A DNA stretch of 64,000 bases from Pseudarthrobacter chlorophenolicus A6 (GTDB lineage: Bacteria; Actinomycetota; Actinomycetes; Actinomycetales; Micrococcaceae): assembly GCF_000022025.1 (NCBI RefSeq), contig NC_011886.1:2118980-2182979 (forward strand), read 5' to 3'. This document shows positions 33,258 through 42,475 of this stretch, in pieces. The notes under the pieces were generated by a model. It ran no database searches and was not told where the DNA came from. It worked only from the letters and a program-made list of their open reading frames with translations. The position numbers and the translations under genes are program-made. Position 1 is the first letter of the stretch, and the number at the start of each line of letters is the position of its first letter.

Positions 33258-35789
33258 TCACCGGCCGAGGGCTGCCGCCAGATACGGTGCAGTGCGGCTC
33301 CCTGCGGCCTGCGCCACCGCTTCCGGCGAGCCGGTTGCCATGATCCGTCCACCCTGGTCCCCACCGGATGGCCCCAGATCAATGACCCAGTCCGCGGCGG
33401 CAACAACCGACATCTCATGTTCGACCACCACCACTGTGTTTCCCGCGTCCACGAGGCTGTGCAGTTGGGCCATCAGGAGCTGGACATCCGCCGGGTGGAG
33501 GCCCGTGGTGGGTTCGTCCAGCAGGTAGAGGGTGTGCCCGCGCTGGGCGCGCTGCAGCTCGGTGGCCAGTTTGATGCGCTGGGCCTCGCCGCCGGAGAGT
33601 TCGGTGGCGGGTTGTCCCAGCCGAAGGTATCCCAGCCCCACATCCTGCAGGCATCTGAGGCTGCGCGCCGCGGCGGGGACCCCGGACAGGAATTCTGCAG
33701 CGAGGTCCACGGTCATGCCCAGGACGTGGGCCACATTCCTGCCGAGGTACTCCACTTCCAGTGTGGCGGGGTTGTAGCGGGATCCTTCGCACTCCGGGCA
33801 CGGTCCGTAGCTCCCCGGCAGGAAGAGGAGCTCCACTTCCACAAACCCCTCGCCCTGGCAGGTCTCACAACGGCCTCCCGCGACGTTGAACGAGAACCTG
33901 CCGGCGCCGAACCCCCTTGCCTTGGCCGCGTCGGTGCCGGCGAACGCTTTGCGGACCGCGTCGAAGAGGCCCGTGTAGGTGGCCAGGTTGGAACGCGGCG
34001 TCCGGCCGATCGGTTTCTGGTCCACTGTGACCAGCCGGTCGATGGTGTTGCTCCCACTGACCGCACCGACGTAAAGCGGTTCCCCATGCCCGTCCTGTTC
34101 CTCCGCTGTTCTGTCCGCATTGACGGAGGCGGCCACCGCGTCGCCGAGAACGCGGCCAACGAGGGTGGACTTGCCGGAGCCTGACACGCCGGTAACGGCT
34201 GTCAGGACCCGAAGAGGAAAGCGGGCGTCCAGCCCCTGGAGGTTGTGCTGCCTGACATCTGCCAGCTCCACCCACCCCGCAGGTTCGCGCGGCTCAGCGT
34301 TCCGGGGCGGAGAAGGGGAGGCGGATGGCCCTGGCCCGCCGAAGAGGAACGGGCGGGTCACGGATGCCTCAACCCCGGCCAGTCCTGCCACCGGGCCGCT
34401 GTACAGCACTTCGCCGCCACCTTCTCCGGCGCGGGGGCCAACGTCCACCAGCCAATCTGCCCTGCGGACGACGTCCATGTTGTGCTCCACCACGAAGACG
34501 GAGTTGCCGGAGGACTTGAGCTGCTCCAGGACTTCCAGCAGCGGCTCCGCGTCGGCAGGATGCAGTCCTGCTGACGGTTCATCGAGCACGTAGATCACTC
34601 CGAAAAGCCCGGAGCGGAGCTGGGTGGCGATCCGCAGCCGCTGCATCTCGCCCGGCGAGAGGGTGGGGGTTCCCCGGCCCAACGCCAGGTATCCCAGGCC
34701 AAGGTCCAGGAGGACATTGATGCGCTGGAGCAGGTCCCGTGTGATGGTGACAGCCACCTCGTTGGACTCACCGGAACGCTGGGTGCGTGAGGCCGTGCCT
34801 GCCTGGGCCAGTTGACTGGTTGGACGGACAATGTCCGCCAGGTCTGCAAGCGGGAGTGCGTTGAACTCCGCAATGGTCTTGCCGGCGAAGGTGACGGCCA
34901 GTGCCTCAGGAATCAGCCCGGTGCCGGAACAGCCCCGGCAGGGACCTGACTCCATGAAGGCCAGGACCCGGTCCCGCATGGAGGCGCTTTGCGAGTCGGC
35001 CAGGGTATGCAGCACGTAACTCCGGGCACTCCAGAAACGCCCTTTGTACGGCTTGGCAACCCGGTCACGCTGCGGGGTTACTTCCACCACCGGCTGTTCT
35101 TCCGTAAAGAGAATCCAATCGCGGTCCTTCTTGGGCAGTTTGCGCCACGGGACGTCAACGTCGTATCCCAGATGGGTCAGGATATCCCGCAGGTTTTTCC
35201 CCTGCCACGCGCCGGGCCACGCGGCGATGGCACCGTCCCGGATGGTGAGGGACGGATCGGGGACCAGCGACTGTTCGGAAACCGTGTGGGCAACCCCGAG
35301 GCCATGGCATTCCCTGCACGCACCGGCGGCGGTGTTGGGGGAGAAGGAGTCCGAATCGAGCTGGCTGCTGCCCTCGGGGTAGGTGCCCGCCCGGGAAAAG
35401 AGCATGCGCACCGAATTGGAAAGCGTGGTGACAGTTCCTACCGTGGAGCGGCTGCTCGCTGTGCCGCGGCGCTGTTGAAGGGCGACGGCGGGCGGCAGCC
35501 CGCTGATCAGCTCCACTTTCGGATTGTGGCCCTGCTGGATGAGGCGCCTGGCGTAGGGGGCCACGGATTCGAAGTAGCGACGTTGAGCCTCTGCGTAAAT
35601 CGTGCCGAAGGCCAGGGACGACTTTCCGGAGCCCGAGACGCCGGTGAACGCCACAATCGCGTCCCGCGGAACGTCCACGCTGACGTTGCGGAGGTTGTTC
35701 TCCCGGGCACCGCGGACCCGGACAAAGCCGTCTGACTGGTGCGCAGGGGTGGCCAGCTGGGAATCATCAGTGTGCTGTGCGTTCGGCAT
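33258..35789 (-). CDS. uvrA: UvrA-like ABC ATPase (UvrA2 class)
   Basis: An 843-residue tandem ABC ATPase of the UvrA family, about 100 residues shorter than canonical UvrA. Walker A GVSGSGKS is at 50-57 and recurs in the second half. Zinc-type Cys pairs are [16 protein letters not shown] and CETCQGEG with CPECEGSRY. Signatures such as LSPGEMQRL and [11 protein letters not shown] are intact. The shortening matches UvrA2 proteins, which lack the UvrB-binding domain and have been linked to DNA-binding drug tolerance. I start at ATG 35789 because TAGAGT lies 7 bases upstream; a longer frame to 35891 lacks family homology. Confidence 0.85.
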   Translation of the reverse strand: MPNAQHTDDSQLATPAHQSDGFVRVRGARENNLRNVSVDVPRDAIVAFTGVSGSGKSSLAFGTIYAEAQRRYFESVAPYARRLIQQGHNPKVELISGLPPAVALQQRRGTASSRSTVGTVTTLSNSVRMLFSRAGTYPEGSSQLDSDSFSPNTAAGACRECHGLGVAHTVSEQSLVPDPSLTIRDGAIAAWPGAWQGKNLRDILTHLGYDVDVPWRKLPKKDRDWILFTEEQPVVEVTPQRDRVAKPYKGRFWSARSYVLHTLADSQSASMRDRVLAFMESGPCRGCSGTGLIPEALAVTFAGKTIAEFNALPLADLADIVRPTSQLAQAGTASRTQRSGESNEVAVTITRDLLQRINVLLDLGLGYLALGRGTPTLSPGEMQRLRIATQLRSGLFGVIYVLDEPSAGLHPADAEPLLEVLEQLKSSGNSVFVVEHNMDVVRRADWLVDVGPRAGEGGGEVLYSGPVAGLAGVEASVTRPFLFGGPGPSASPSPPRNAEPREPAGWVELADVRQHNLQGLDARFPLRVLTAVTGVSGSGKSTLVGRVLGDAVAASVNADRTAEEQDGHGEPLYVGAVSGSNTIDRLVTVDQKPIGRTPRSNLATYTGLFDAVRKAFAGTDAAKARGFGAGRFSFNVAGGRCETCQGEGFVEVELLFLPGSYGPCPECEGSRYNPATLEVEYLGRNVAHVLGMTVDLAAEFLSGVPAAARSLRCLQDVGLGYLRLGQPATELSGGEAQRIKLATELQRAQRGHTLYLLDEPTTGLHPADVQLLMAQLHSLVDAGNTVVVVEHEMSVVAAADWVIDLGPSGGDQGGRIMATGSPEAVAQAAGSRTAPYLAAALGR

Positions 35790-35796
35790 TGTTGTG

Positions 35797-35802
35797 ACTC
35801 TA
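35797..35802 (-). promoter_or_regulatory. -10 hexamer of uvrA2 (leaderless start)
   Basis: TAGAGT on the minus strand, 7 bases before the ATG at 35789; no Shine-Dalgarno. Confidence 0.5.
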
Positions 35803-35935
35803 GTAGTGAAGCCGCGTGCAGGACTATTTGTCAGCGGCAACCTGACGGCGCCTTTCGACATCTGCCTAGCGGCAAAGGTGACCGAACTCACGGCCTAAGC
35901 CGCAGCGTGAACGGGTCGCGCCAAAACCAGGGGCA

Positions 35936-35973
35936 CAAAAAAGCCCCGGAAAATCATTGATTTTCCGGGGCTT
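35936..35973 (-). terminator. Terminator of tRNA-Leu
   Basis: A 14-bp stem (35941-35954 with 35960-35973), 5-base loop. On the minus strand it is followed by six T, a strong Rho-independent terminator just after the tRNA. Confidence 0.9.
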
Positions 35974-35980
35974 TCCCTTG

Positions 35981-36063
35981 TGCGCGGAGGGGGACTTGAA
36001 CCCCCACCCCCTTTCGAGGACTAGCACCTCAAGCTAGCGCGTCTGCCATTCCGCCACCCGCGC
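35981..36063 (-). tRNA. tRNA-Leu, anticodon GAG
   Basis: An 83-base class II tRNA on the minus strand. Acceptor GCGCGGG pairs with the 3' TCCGCGC, with one G-T pair. The anticodon stem CTAGC/GCTAG encloses loop TTGAGGT, giving anticodon GAG for the CUC/CUU codons. A variable arm (TCCTCGAAAGGGG region) follows, then T-loop GTTCAAGTC. CCA is not encoded. The remaining gap from 36064 to 36233 holds only the M20 peptidase leader; I see no other gene between uvrA2 and 36234. Confidence 0.95.
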
Positions 36064-36233
36064 AGGTGGTAATCCGGGAAGCGTGTCCGTCTTTCAACGT
36101 TTCGCGCCTCTCCGAAGCAGCGAGAAAAACTCTAACATGACTTTCCGGGAACAACGAATCGGGCCAACTGGGTAGGCTGAGGGCAACGCTTTCGCGTGTG
36201 CAAACCAGCCGATTAACCCAGCGAGGAGCCCTC

Positions 36234-37538
36234 ATGCCTGACGTCCTGCCCGAGGATGAAGTTGTCCGGATCTGCCAGGAACTTATCCGCATTGACACGT
36301 CCAACTACGGAGACGGTTCAGGGCCCGGTGAACGGGCGGCGGCAGAGTACGTTGCAGGGCTCATTGAGGAAGTCGGGCTGGATGCCGAACTCTTCGAATC
36401 CGAGCCTGGCCGGGCCAACGTGGTCACGCGCATGGCCGGCGAAGACCCGACTGCCAGCGCGCTCGTGGTCCACGGCCACCTCGATGTGGTGCCGGCCCTC
36501 CGCGACCAATGGTCCGTGGACCCGTTCGGGGCCGAACTGAAGGACGGGTTGATCTGGGGCCGCGGCGCCGTCGACATGAAGGACATGGACGCCATGATCC
36601 TTTCCGTCCTGCGCAGTTTTGCGCGCACGGGCACGAAGCCCAAGCGGGACATCATCTTCGCCTTCTTCGCGGACGAGGAGGCCGGCGGCGCACTCGGCGC
36701 ACGGTACGCAGTGGAGAACCGCCCTGAGTTGTTCGAAGGCGCCACGGAGGCCATCTCCGAAGTGGGCGGGTTCTCGGCAACCATCGGCGGCCAGCGCACC
36801 TACCTCCTGCAGACTGCCGAGAAGGGGATCTCCTGGCTCCGGCTCGTTGCCCACGGCCGGGCAGGGCACGGTTCGCAGATCAACACGGACAACGCGGTGA
36901 CCCGCCTGGCCGCTGCAGTGACCCGCATCGGCGAATACAAGTGGCCCATCGAGCTGACGCCCACTACCCGCCAGTTCCTCGACGGCGTCACCGAGCTCAC
37001 CGGCGTCGAGTTCGACGCCGACAATCCGGACCTGCTCCTGGACCAGTTGGGCACCGTGGCCCGGTTCGTTGGGGCGACGCTCCAGAACACCACCAACCCC
37101 ACGCTCCTCAAAGGCGGCTACAAGCACAACGTCATCCCGGAGTCCGCCGAGGCCCTCATTGACTGCCGGACGTTGCCGGGCCAGGAGCAGCAGGTCCTGG
37201 AGATCGTCCGCGACCTTGCGGGCAACGGCGTGGACGTCAGCTACGTCCACAACGATGTGTCCCTCGAAGTCCCGTTTGCGGGCAACCTGGTGGACTCCAT
37301 GATCGATGCACTCCACTCCGAAGATCCGGGAGCCAAGGTCCTGCCCTACACGCTTTCCGGCGGCACCGACAACAAGTCCCTCAGCAGGCTCGGCATCACC
37401 GGCTACGGCTTCGCGCCCCTGATGCTTCCGGACGACCTCGACTTCACCGGCATGTTCCACGGCGTAGACGAACGCGTCCCCGCTGAATCGCTGAAGTTTG
37501 GTACCCGCGTCCTGAATACCCTGATCACCAATTACTGA
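36234..37538 (+). CDS. M20 family metallopeptidase (M20/M25/M40)
   Basis: A 434-residue dizinc hydrolase of the DapE/ArgE/carboxypeptidase group. The metal motifs are VVHGHLDVVP (H82, D84), WGRGAVDMKD (D115) and FADEEAGG (E148/E149), and the C-terminal SGGTDNKS corresponds to the last ligand region. A dimerisation lid domain spans about 185-300. GAGGAG at 36223-36228 fixes the start; an in-frame ATG at 36198 is rejected. Dipeptidase or succinyl-diaminopimelate-type activity is possible; the substrate is not defined. The acyl-CoA dehydrogenase gene starts 11 bases downstream, so the pair is co-transcribed. Confidence 0.9.
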   Translation: MPDVLPEDEVVRICQELIRIDTSNYGDGSGPGERAAAEYVAGLIEEVGLDAELFESEPGRANVVTRMAGEDPTASALVVHGHLDVVPALRDQWSVDPFGAELKDGLIWGRGAVDMKDMDAMILSVLRSFARTGTKPKRDIIFAFFADEEAGGALGARYAVENRPELFEGATEAISEVGGFSATIGGQRTYLLQTAEKGISWLRLVAHGRAGHGSQINTDNAVTRLAAAVTRIGEYKWPIELTPTTRQFLDGVTELTGVEFDADNPDLLLDQLGTVARFVGATLQNTTNPTLLKGGYKHNVIPESAEALIDCRTLPGQEQQVLEIVRDLAGNGVDVSYVHNDVSLEVPFAGNLVDSMIDALHSEDPGAKVLPYTLSGGTDNKSLSRLGITGYGFAPLMLPDDLDFTGMFHGVDERVPAESLKFGTRVLNTLITNY

Positions 37539-37549
37539 CAGGAAATCCC

Positions 37550-38710
37550 ATGACCCCCGAGGACGTGCTGCCGCAACCGCTCCTGGAGAAGATCCGCGGG
37601 CGTGCCGCGGACTATGACAGGAACAACGGATTCTTCCACGAGGACCTGCGGGACCTCGCGGAGGCTGGGTACCTCAAGCTCTTCGTGCCCGCGGACGACG
37701 GCGGCCTGGGCCTGGGCCTCGCGGCGGCGGCGCAGTGCCAGCGCAGGCTGGCAACGGCAGCGCCGGCCACCGCCCTGGCCACAAATATGCACCTGGTGTG
37801 GACCGGCGTCGCCCACGTCCTGAAAGCCCGCGGCGACCACTCCCTGGACTTCGTCCTGGACGAGGCAGCCCAGGGCGAGGTCTTCGCGTTCGGAAACTCC
37901 GAGGCGGGCAATGACTCGGTGCTGTTCGACTCCCGGACCGTCGCTGAGCCCCTGCCCGGCGGAGGCTACAGGTTCGAGGGCACCAAGATTTTCACCAGCC
38001 TCTCGCCCGCGTGGACACGGCTGGGGATCTTCGGTAAGGACGCGGCGGCGCGGGACGGTGCGGGGGAACTGGTTCACGGCTTCATCACCCGCGCGGCGGA
38101 GGGGTACCGGATCCTGGACGACTGGGACACGCTGGGCATGCGGGCCAGCCAATCCGCCACCACAGTCCTGGACGGCGTGGAAGTACCGGCGGACCGGATC
38201 TTCCGGAAGCTGCCGGTTGGCCCCAACGCGGACCCGCTCATCTTCGCCATCTTCGCCTGCTTTGAGACGCTGCTGGCAGCCGTCTACGCCGGTTTGGGGG
38301 AGCGGGCGCTGACCCTCGGCGTGGAAAACGCCAAGCGCCGCACGTCTTTCAAGAACGGCGGCCGCAGCTACGCGCAGGATCCGGACATCCGCTGGAAGGT
38401 GGCGGACGCCGCCATGGCGATGGACAACCTGTATCCGCAGTTGGCCTCAGTCGCAGCGGACGTAGATGCCCTGGCTGAGCACGGGCCACAGTGGTTCCCG
38501 AAGCTCGTGGGGCTGAAGGTGAATGCCACGGAAACCGCCCGGCGGGTGGTGGACCTGGCCATCCGGGTCAGCGGCGGGTCCAGCTACTTCCGCGGGTCCG
38601 AGCTGGAGCGCCTCTACCGGGACGTGCTGGCCGGGATGTTCCATCCGTCCGACGACGAGTCCGCGCACAATACGGTGGCTAACGCGTGGCTGGGTCCGCT
38701 GGACAGCTAG
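37550..38710 (+). CDS. Acyl-CoA dehydrogenase family protein
   Basis: A 386-residue flavoprotein at normal dehydrogenase length. The N-terminal helical domain has LRDLAEAGYLKLFVPADDGGLGLGL. The beta-domain has FEGTKIFTSLSPAWTRLGIFG in place of the usual TEP..GS strand, and the C-terminal helices have VRVSGGSSYFRGSELERLYRDV (IRVSGGSSYF). This looks closer to the Dsz-type or nitroalkane-oxidase-like acyl-CoA dehydrogenase relatives than to MCAD, so the substrate is unclear. AGGAAA precedes the ATG. It follows the M20 peptidase by 11 bases. Confidence 0.87.
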   Translation: MTPEDVLPQPLLEKIRGRAADYDRNNGFFHEDLRDLAEAGYLKLFVPADDGGLGLGLAAAAQCQRRLATAAPATALATNMHLVWTGVAHVLKARGDHSLDFVLDEAAQGEVFAFGNSEAGNDSVLFDSRTVAEPLPGGGYRFEGTKIFTSLSPAWTRLGIFGKDAAARDGAGELVHGFITRAAEGYRILDDWDTLGMRASQSATTVLDGVEVPADRIFRKLPVGPNADPLIFAIFACFETLLAAVYAGLGERALTLGVENAKRRTSFKNGGRSYAQDPDIRWKVADAAMAMDNLYPQLASVAADVDALAEHGPQWFPKLVGLKVNATETARRVVDLAIRVSGGSSYFRGSELERLYRDVLAGMFHPSDDESAHNTVANAWLGPLDS

Positions 38711-38728
38711 CCCGCCCAGGGCCGGGCC

Positions 38729-38962
38729 CTAGACGGTCCTCTGGACCTGCATGACCCGCCGGCGGAGCCAGAAACGCCGGCCGCCGCCCATGTAGAGCTT
38801 GCTGCGCTCCAGTTCCCACTTGCCGTATTCAGAGTGTTCCACCAGGCGGCGGCGCGCCTCAGGCAGGGACTCGTTGGGACTTACCGTCAGTACGAGGTAC
38901 TCGTACTGCCTCAAATAGTCCCGTTCCCGCTGGACCGAGCTGGTGAGAAATTGTTCCTTCAT
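38729..38962 (-). CDS. DUF5703 family small protein
   Basis: A 77-residue basic protein starting MKEQFLTSSVQRERDYLRQYEYLVLTVSPNE. It contains EYGKWELERSKLYMGGGRRFWLRRRVM, typical of DUF5703 in Micrococcales. Function unknown; likely a small alpha/beta protein with a basic C terminus. GGAGAG lies 4-5 bases before the ATG. An upstream in-frame start at 39058 is rejected because it runs through the promoter of the divergent acidic-protein gene. Confidence 0.75.
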   Translation of the reverse strand: MKEQFLTSSVQRERDYLRQYEYLVLTVSPNESLPEARRRLVEHSEYGKWELERSKLYMGGGRRFWLRRRVMQVQRTV

Positions 38963-38989
38963 TGCTCTCCATTTTCGTCCTTTTCCCGC

Positions 38990-38995
38990 TAACGT
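38990..38995 (+). promoter_or_regulatory. -10 hexamer of the acidic protein gene (leaderless start)
   Basis: TAACGT, 6 bases before the ATG at 39002. Confidence 0.5.
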
Positions 38996-39001
38996 GAAGT
39001 C

Positions 39002-39265
39002 ATGAGCATCGATCCGCGTGTCGCGCTTTCGTCCCTGACCACCGCTTTGGAAGAACACCTTATAGCAGCATCGAACCGCCGCGGAGACGGTGACCCCTCC
39101 GTGGAGGCAGCCTTTTTTGCCGTGGCAGATGCATTCGAAGTTTATGAAGACGCCCTCTACGAGGCCTACAACGAAGTGACCCCGCTTCAGGTCTTCGACG
39201 ACGAGGACGACGAAGACGAAGACAGCGACGTGGATGACGAGGACCTGGAGATCGTCGAAGAGTAG
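39002..39265 (+). CDS. Small acidic protein of unknown function
   Basis: An 87-residue protein. Residues 5-65 are helical (LSSLTTALEEHLIAASNRRG, VEAAFFAVADAFEVYEDALY). The C-terminal 25 residues are almost entirely Asp/Glu. Relatives in Micrococcales databases are sometimes labelled primosomal protein, but I see no sequence basis for that. The acidic tail suggests a regulator or DNA mimic. Divergent from DUF5703 and leaderless. Confidence 0.72.
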   Translation: MSIDPRVALSSLTTALEEHLIAASNRRGDGDPSVEAAFFAVADAFEVYEDALYEAYNEVTPLQVFDDEDDEDEDSDVDDEDLEIVEE

Positions 39266-39283
39266 CGGAAGGCGCGGCCTTAC

Positions 39284-40219
39284 TTATGGCGCGGCGGACA
39301 CGTCTTCCAGTGCCCGCGCAATTTCAGGCGGCAGCGGAGACAGCTGGGCTTCGAGGATCTCCTTGAGCTGGACAGGGGTCCGGGGACCCACCACCGCGGT
39401 GGCAACTCCGTGTTGCGCCAGCAGCCATCCCAGCGCGACGTCCTGCGGTGTCCGGCCCAGGCCCTTCGCGGCTGTGCACACTGCTTCCACGGTGCGGGAC
39501 GGCCTTTCTGCCAGGTACGGCTCAATGGAGGCCGAGCCGGTTGCCGACGCACCGCGCGAACCCGACGGAATGCTGCCCCGGTATTTCCCTGTGAGCACGC
39601 CCCGGCTCAGGGGAGCGCAGGCCATCAGGCCCATCCCGGCGTCTTCGATGGCCGGTATGAGTTCGGCCTCGGGGCCGCGGTGCAGGAAAGAGTACTCAGC
39701 CTGCGCCGCAACGAGGGGGAAGCCTGCCAGGACTGCTGCCTTGGCCGCCTGCCACCCGGTGTAATTGGAAATGCCGGCATACCGGGCGCGGCCGCTGCGG
39801 ACCGCAAACTCCAGGGCGGACAGTGTCTCCTCCAGCGGGACGTTCCCGTCCCAGGCCTCGGCGAACCAGATGTCCACGTAATCGGTACCCAACCGGGCTA
39901 AGCTCGCGTCAAGGCCCGTGAGCATCGCATTCCTGGACGTGTCGATGCCGCGCCGGCCATCCGGCGTCGTCATCCCCGCTTTGGTGGAAATAGTGAGCCC
40001 GGTCCGGGAGACGACGTCGCCCAGCAGTGAACCCAGCATCGCTTCGGACCGGCCCTCGGCGTACGAGGCCGCCGTGTCCACGTGCCGGCCGCCGGAGTTA
40101 AGGAAGGTCTTCAGCAGCTCCGAGGCGTCCTGTTCGTCGGTTTCCCCGCCCCACGTCATGGTGCCGAGCGATAAGGCTGAAACCCGCAATCCACTGTTGC
40201 CGACGTAACGCTGCTGCAT
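39284..40219 (-). CDS. Aldo/keto reductase
   Basis: A 311-residue TIM-barrel NADPH-dependent reductase. The catalytic Asp/Tyr are in VDTAASYAEGRSE, and the Lys in TISTKAGM. The fourth tetrad position, normally His in the DxxxIHxWD strand, is Glu in VDIWFAEAWD. Cofactor-binding segment GISNYTGWQ follows. Steroid 5-beta-reductases (AKR1D) carry the same His-to-Glu change, so double-bond reduction is possible. Start ATG 40219 is supported by TAAGCT 7 bases upstream; a longer frame is rejected. Confidence 0.87.
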   Translation of the reverse strand: MQQRYVGNSGLRVSALSLGTMTWGGETDEQDASELLKTFLNSGGRHVDTAASYAEGRSEAMLGSLLGDVVSRTGLTISTKAGMTTPDGRRGIDTSRNAMLTGLDASLARLGTDYVDIWFAEAWDGNVPLEETLSALEFAVRSGRARYAGISNYTGWQAAKAAVLAGFPLVAAQAEYSFLHRGPEAELIPAIEDAGMGLMACAPLSRGVLTGKYRGSIPSGSRGASATGSASIEPYLAERPSRTVEAVCTAAKGLGRTPQDVALGWLLAQHGVATAVVGPRTPVQLKEILEAQLSPLPPEIARALEDVSAAP

Positions 40220-40226
40220 AGCAGCA

Positions 40227-40232
40227 AGCTTA
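40227..40232 (-). promoter_or_regulatory. -10 hexamer of the aldo/keto reductase gene (leaderless start)
   Basis: TAAGCT on the minus strand, 7 bases before the ATG. Confidence 0.45.
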
Positions 40233-40259
40233 CGGGCAGATGCACCCATGCCCATGCCG

Positions 40260-40265
40260 TAGGGT
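40260..40265 (+). promoter_or_regulatory. -10 hexamer of uppP (leaderless start)
   Basis: TAGGGT, 6 bases before the GTG at 40272. Confidence 0.5.
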
Positions 40266-40271
40266 CTTAGC

Positions 40272-41105
40272 GTGAACTGGTTTGAGGTGGCCCTGCTGGG
40301 CCTTGTGCAGGGACTGACCGAATTTCTACCGATTTCATCAAGCGCGCACCTGCGGATCGTGGGGCAATTCCTGCCCAACGCAGAAGACCCCGGAGCAGCG
40401 TTCACGGCCATCACCCAACTGGGCACCGAAACGGCCGTGGTTGTCTACTTCTGGCGGGACATTGTCCGCATCGTCAAGGCCTGGGCCGGTTCGTTGGCCG
40501 GAAAGGTGTCCCGGCAGGACCCGGACGCCCGGATGGGGTGGCTGGTCATCCTCGGAAGCCTTCCCATCATCGTCCTTGGGCTGCTGTTCCAGGACCAGAT
40601 CGAATCGGTGCTGCGCAGCATGTGGATCGTGGCCACCATGCTGATCGTCTTCGGCCTGATCCTCGCCGTGGCCGACGCCGTGGGAAAGCAGGAACGGGAC
40701 CTCACCCAGCTGACCTACAAGCACGGCATCCTGTACGGGTTTGCCCAGGCAATGGCCCTCATTCCCGGCGTGTCCCGCTCCGGCGGCACCATCACCGCCG
40801 GCCTCCTCATGGGCTACACCCGTGAAGCGGCCGCCCGGTACTCCTTCCTCCTGGCCATCCCTGCCGTCTTTGGCAGCGGCCTGTACCAGCTCTACAAGGT
40901 GGTCTCCAAGGACGGGATCACGGGCCCCTACGGATTGCCCGAAACGGCGCTGGCCACCGTCATCGCGTTCGTGGTGGGCTACGTCATCATTGGCTGGTTC
41001 CTGAAGTTCGTGTCCACCCGCAGCTACCGGCTGTTCGTCTGGTACCGGATCTTCCTGGGCCTGGCCCTGTACCTGCTCCTCGGTTTCGGCGTCATCAGCG
41101 CCTAG
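40272..41105 (+). CDS. uppP: Undecaprenyl-diphosphate phosphatase UppP (BacA)
   Basis: A 277-residue membrane phosphatase that recycles the undecaprenyl carrier for cell-wall synthesis; it sets bacitracin tolerance. The signature [15 protein letters not shown] is near 15-29, and [17 protein letters not shown] near 168-184. About eight hydrophobic segments. The gene sits 15 bases before mshC, the same uppP-mshC adjacency seen in several actinobacteria, although mshC has its own -10 hexamer. GTG start, leaderless. Confidence 0.95.
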   Translation: MNWFEVALLGLVQGLTEFLPISSSAHLRIVGQFLPNAEDPGAAFTAITQLGTETAVVVYFWRDIVRIVKAWAGSLAGKVSRQDPDARMGWLVILGSLPIIVLGLLFQDQIESVLRSMWIVATMLIVFGLILAVADAVGKQERDLTQLTYKHGILYGFAQAMALIPGVSRSGGTITAGLLMGYTREAAARYSFLLAIPAVFGSGLYQLYKVVSKDGITGPYGLPETALATVIAFVVGYVIIGWFLKFVSTRSYRLFVWYRIFLGLALYLLLGFGVISA

Positions 41106-41108
41106 CAC

Positions 41109-41114
41109 TAGGCT
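41109..41114 (+). promoter_or_regulatory. -10 hexamer of mshC (leaderless start)
   Basis: TAGGCT, 6 bases before the GTG at 41121. Confidence 0.5.
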
Positions 41115-41120
41115 TGGTCT

Positions 41121-42398
41121 GTGAAATCCTGGACTTCCCGCCCCGTTCCAACCCTGCCCGGCACCATGCCTGCCATCCGCTTGTTCGACACCGCAGCAGG
41201 CCACGAGGTGCTGCTGGAGTCCGGGGACCGGCCGTCGATGTACGTCTGCGGCATCACGCCCTATGACGCCACCCATATGGGCCATGCGGCCAGCTATGTT
41301 GCCTTCGACCTTCTCAACCGCGCCTGGCGGGACGCCGGCAAGGACGTGGACTATGTCCAGAATGTTACGGACGTGGATGATCCGCTCCTGGAGCGCGCAA
41401 CGGCCACCAACGTCGACTGGCGTGACCTCGCGCAGAGCCAGATCGATCTGTTCCAGACCGATATGGAAGCCCTGAACGTCCTGTCACCGGACCACTACGT
41501 GGGCGCTGTGGAGTCCATCAGCCTCATCGTGCCGCAGGTGGAACGGCTGGTCAGCCAGGGCCTGGCGTACACAGTTCCGGGAACCAACGGCGAGCCTGAC
41601 GGAGATGTCTATTACGACGTCGAAGCCGCCGGAAAGCAGTCCGTCGCCCCCGATGCGTGGAGCCTGGGTTCCATCTCGGGACTGTCCGAAAGCGAAATGC
41701 TCGAACTCTTTGCCGAACGCGGCGGGGACCCCGGCCGGTCCGGCAAGCGGCAGGCGCTGGATCCCCTGCTGTGGCGGGTGGCGCGGGACGGCGAACCCAG
41801 CTGGCCCGGCGCCAGCCTGGGGGACGGCCGCCCCGGGTGGCACATCGAGTGCACCGTGATTGCGCAGAAGTACCTGCCTGCACCTTTCACCGTCCAGGGC
41901 GGCGGCTCGGACCTGATCTTCCCGCACCACGAGATGGGTGCCGGGCACGCCTATTCGCTGGCCGGGGTGCCCCTCGCCAGGCATTACGCGCACGCCGGCA
42001 TGGTGGGGCTCGACGGCGAGAAGATGAGCAAGTCCAAGGGCAACCTGGTACTCGTGTCCAAGCTCCGTGCGGCGGGGGAGAATCCCGCGGCCATCCGCCT
42101 GGCGATCCTGGCCCACCATTACCGGTCGGACTGGTCCTGGACCGACGAGGGATTCGCCGCAGCCAAGGCAGACCTGGCCGCCTGGCGCCGTGCCCTCGAT
42201 CATGCCCCGCAGGGGTCCGCCGCTGCCTTGGTGGAAGAGATGCGTGCAGCGTTGGCGGCCGACCTGGACGCACCCGCGGCCGTCGCGGCGGTGTCCCGCT
42301 GGGCACGGCAGGCGAACGACGGCGGTGCTCCGGCCAGTGCCCCGGACCAGGCTTTGGTGAGGGACGCCGTCGACGCCCTCCTCGGGGTCCGTCTTTAG
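41121..42398 (+). CDS. mshC: Cysteine-1-D-myo-inosityl 2-amino-2-deoxy-alpha-D-glucopyranoside ligase MshC
   Basis: A 425-residue cysteinyl-tRNA-synthetase relative that ligates cysteine to GlcN-Ins with ATP in mycothiol biosynthesis. The zinc Cys is C43 in [10 protein letters not shown], the HIGH equivalent HMGH is at 52-55, and KMSKS at 301-305 follows HIECTVIAQ and [11 protein letters not shown]. There is no tRNA-anticodon domain, which separates it from CysS. Its presence shows mycothiol is the cell's main thiol. A hairpin terminator follows. Confidence 0.95.
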
Positions 42399-42423
42399 GA
42401 TTCCACCCGCTGTAGATTGCGTA

Positions 42424-42466
42424 AAAGGGCCCCTGCCGGAAGTATTTCCGGCAGGGGCCCTTTCTA
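42424..42466. terminator. Terminator between convergent mshC and PAC2 genes
   Basis: A 17-bp perfect stem (42424-42440 with 42447-42463), 6-base loop, with TTTC after it on the plus strand and TTTT on the minus strand. Suits both directions. Confidence 0.85.
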
Positions 42467-42475
42467 CGTTAATTG

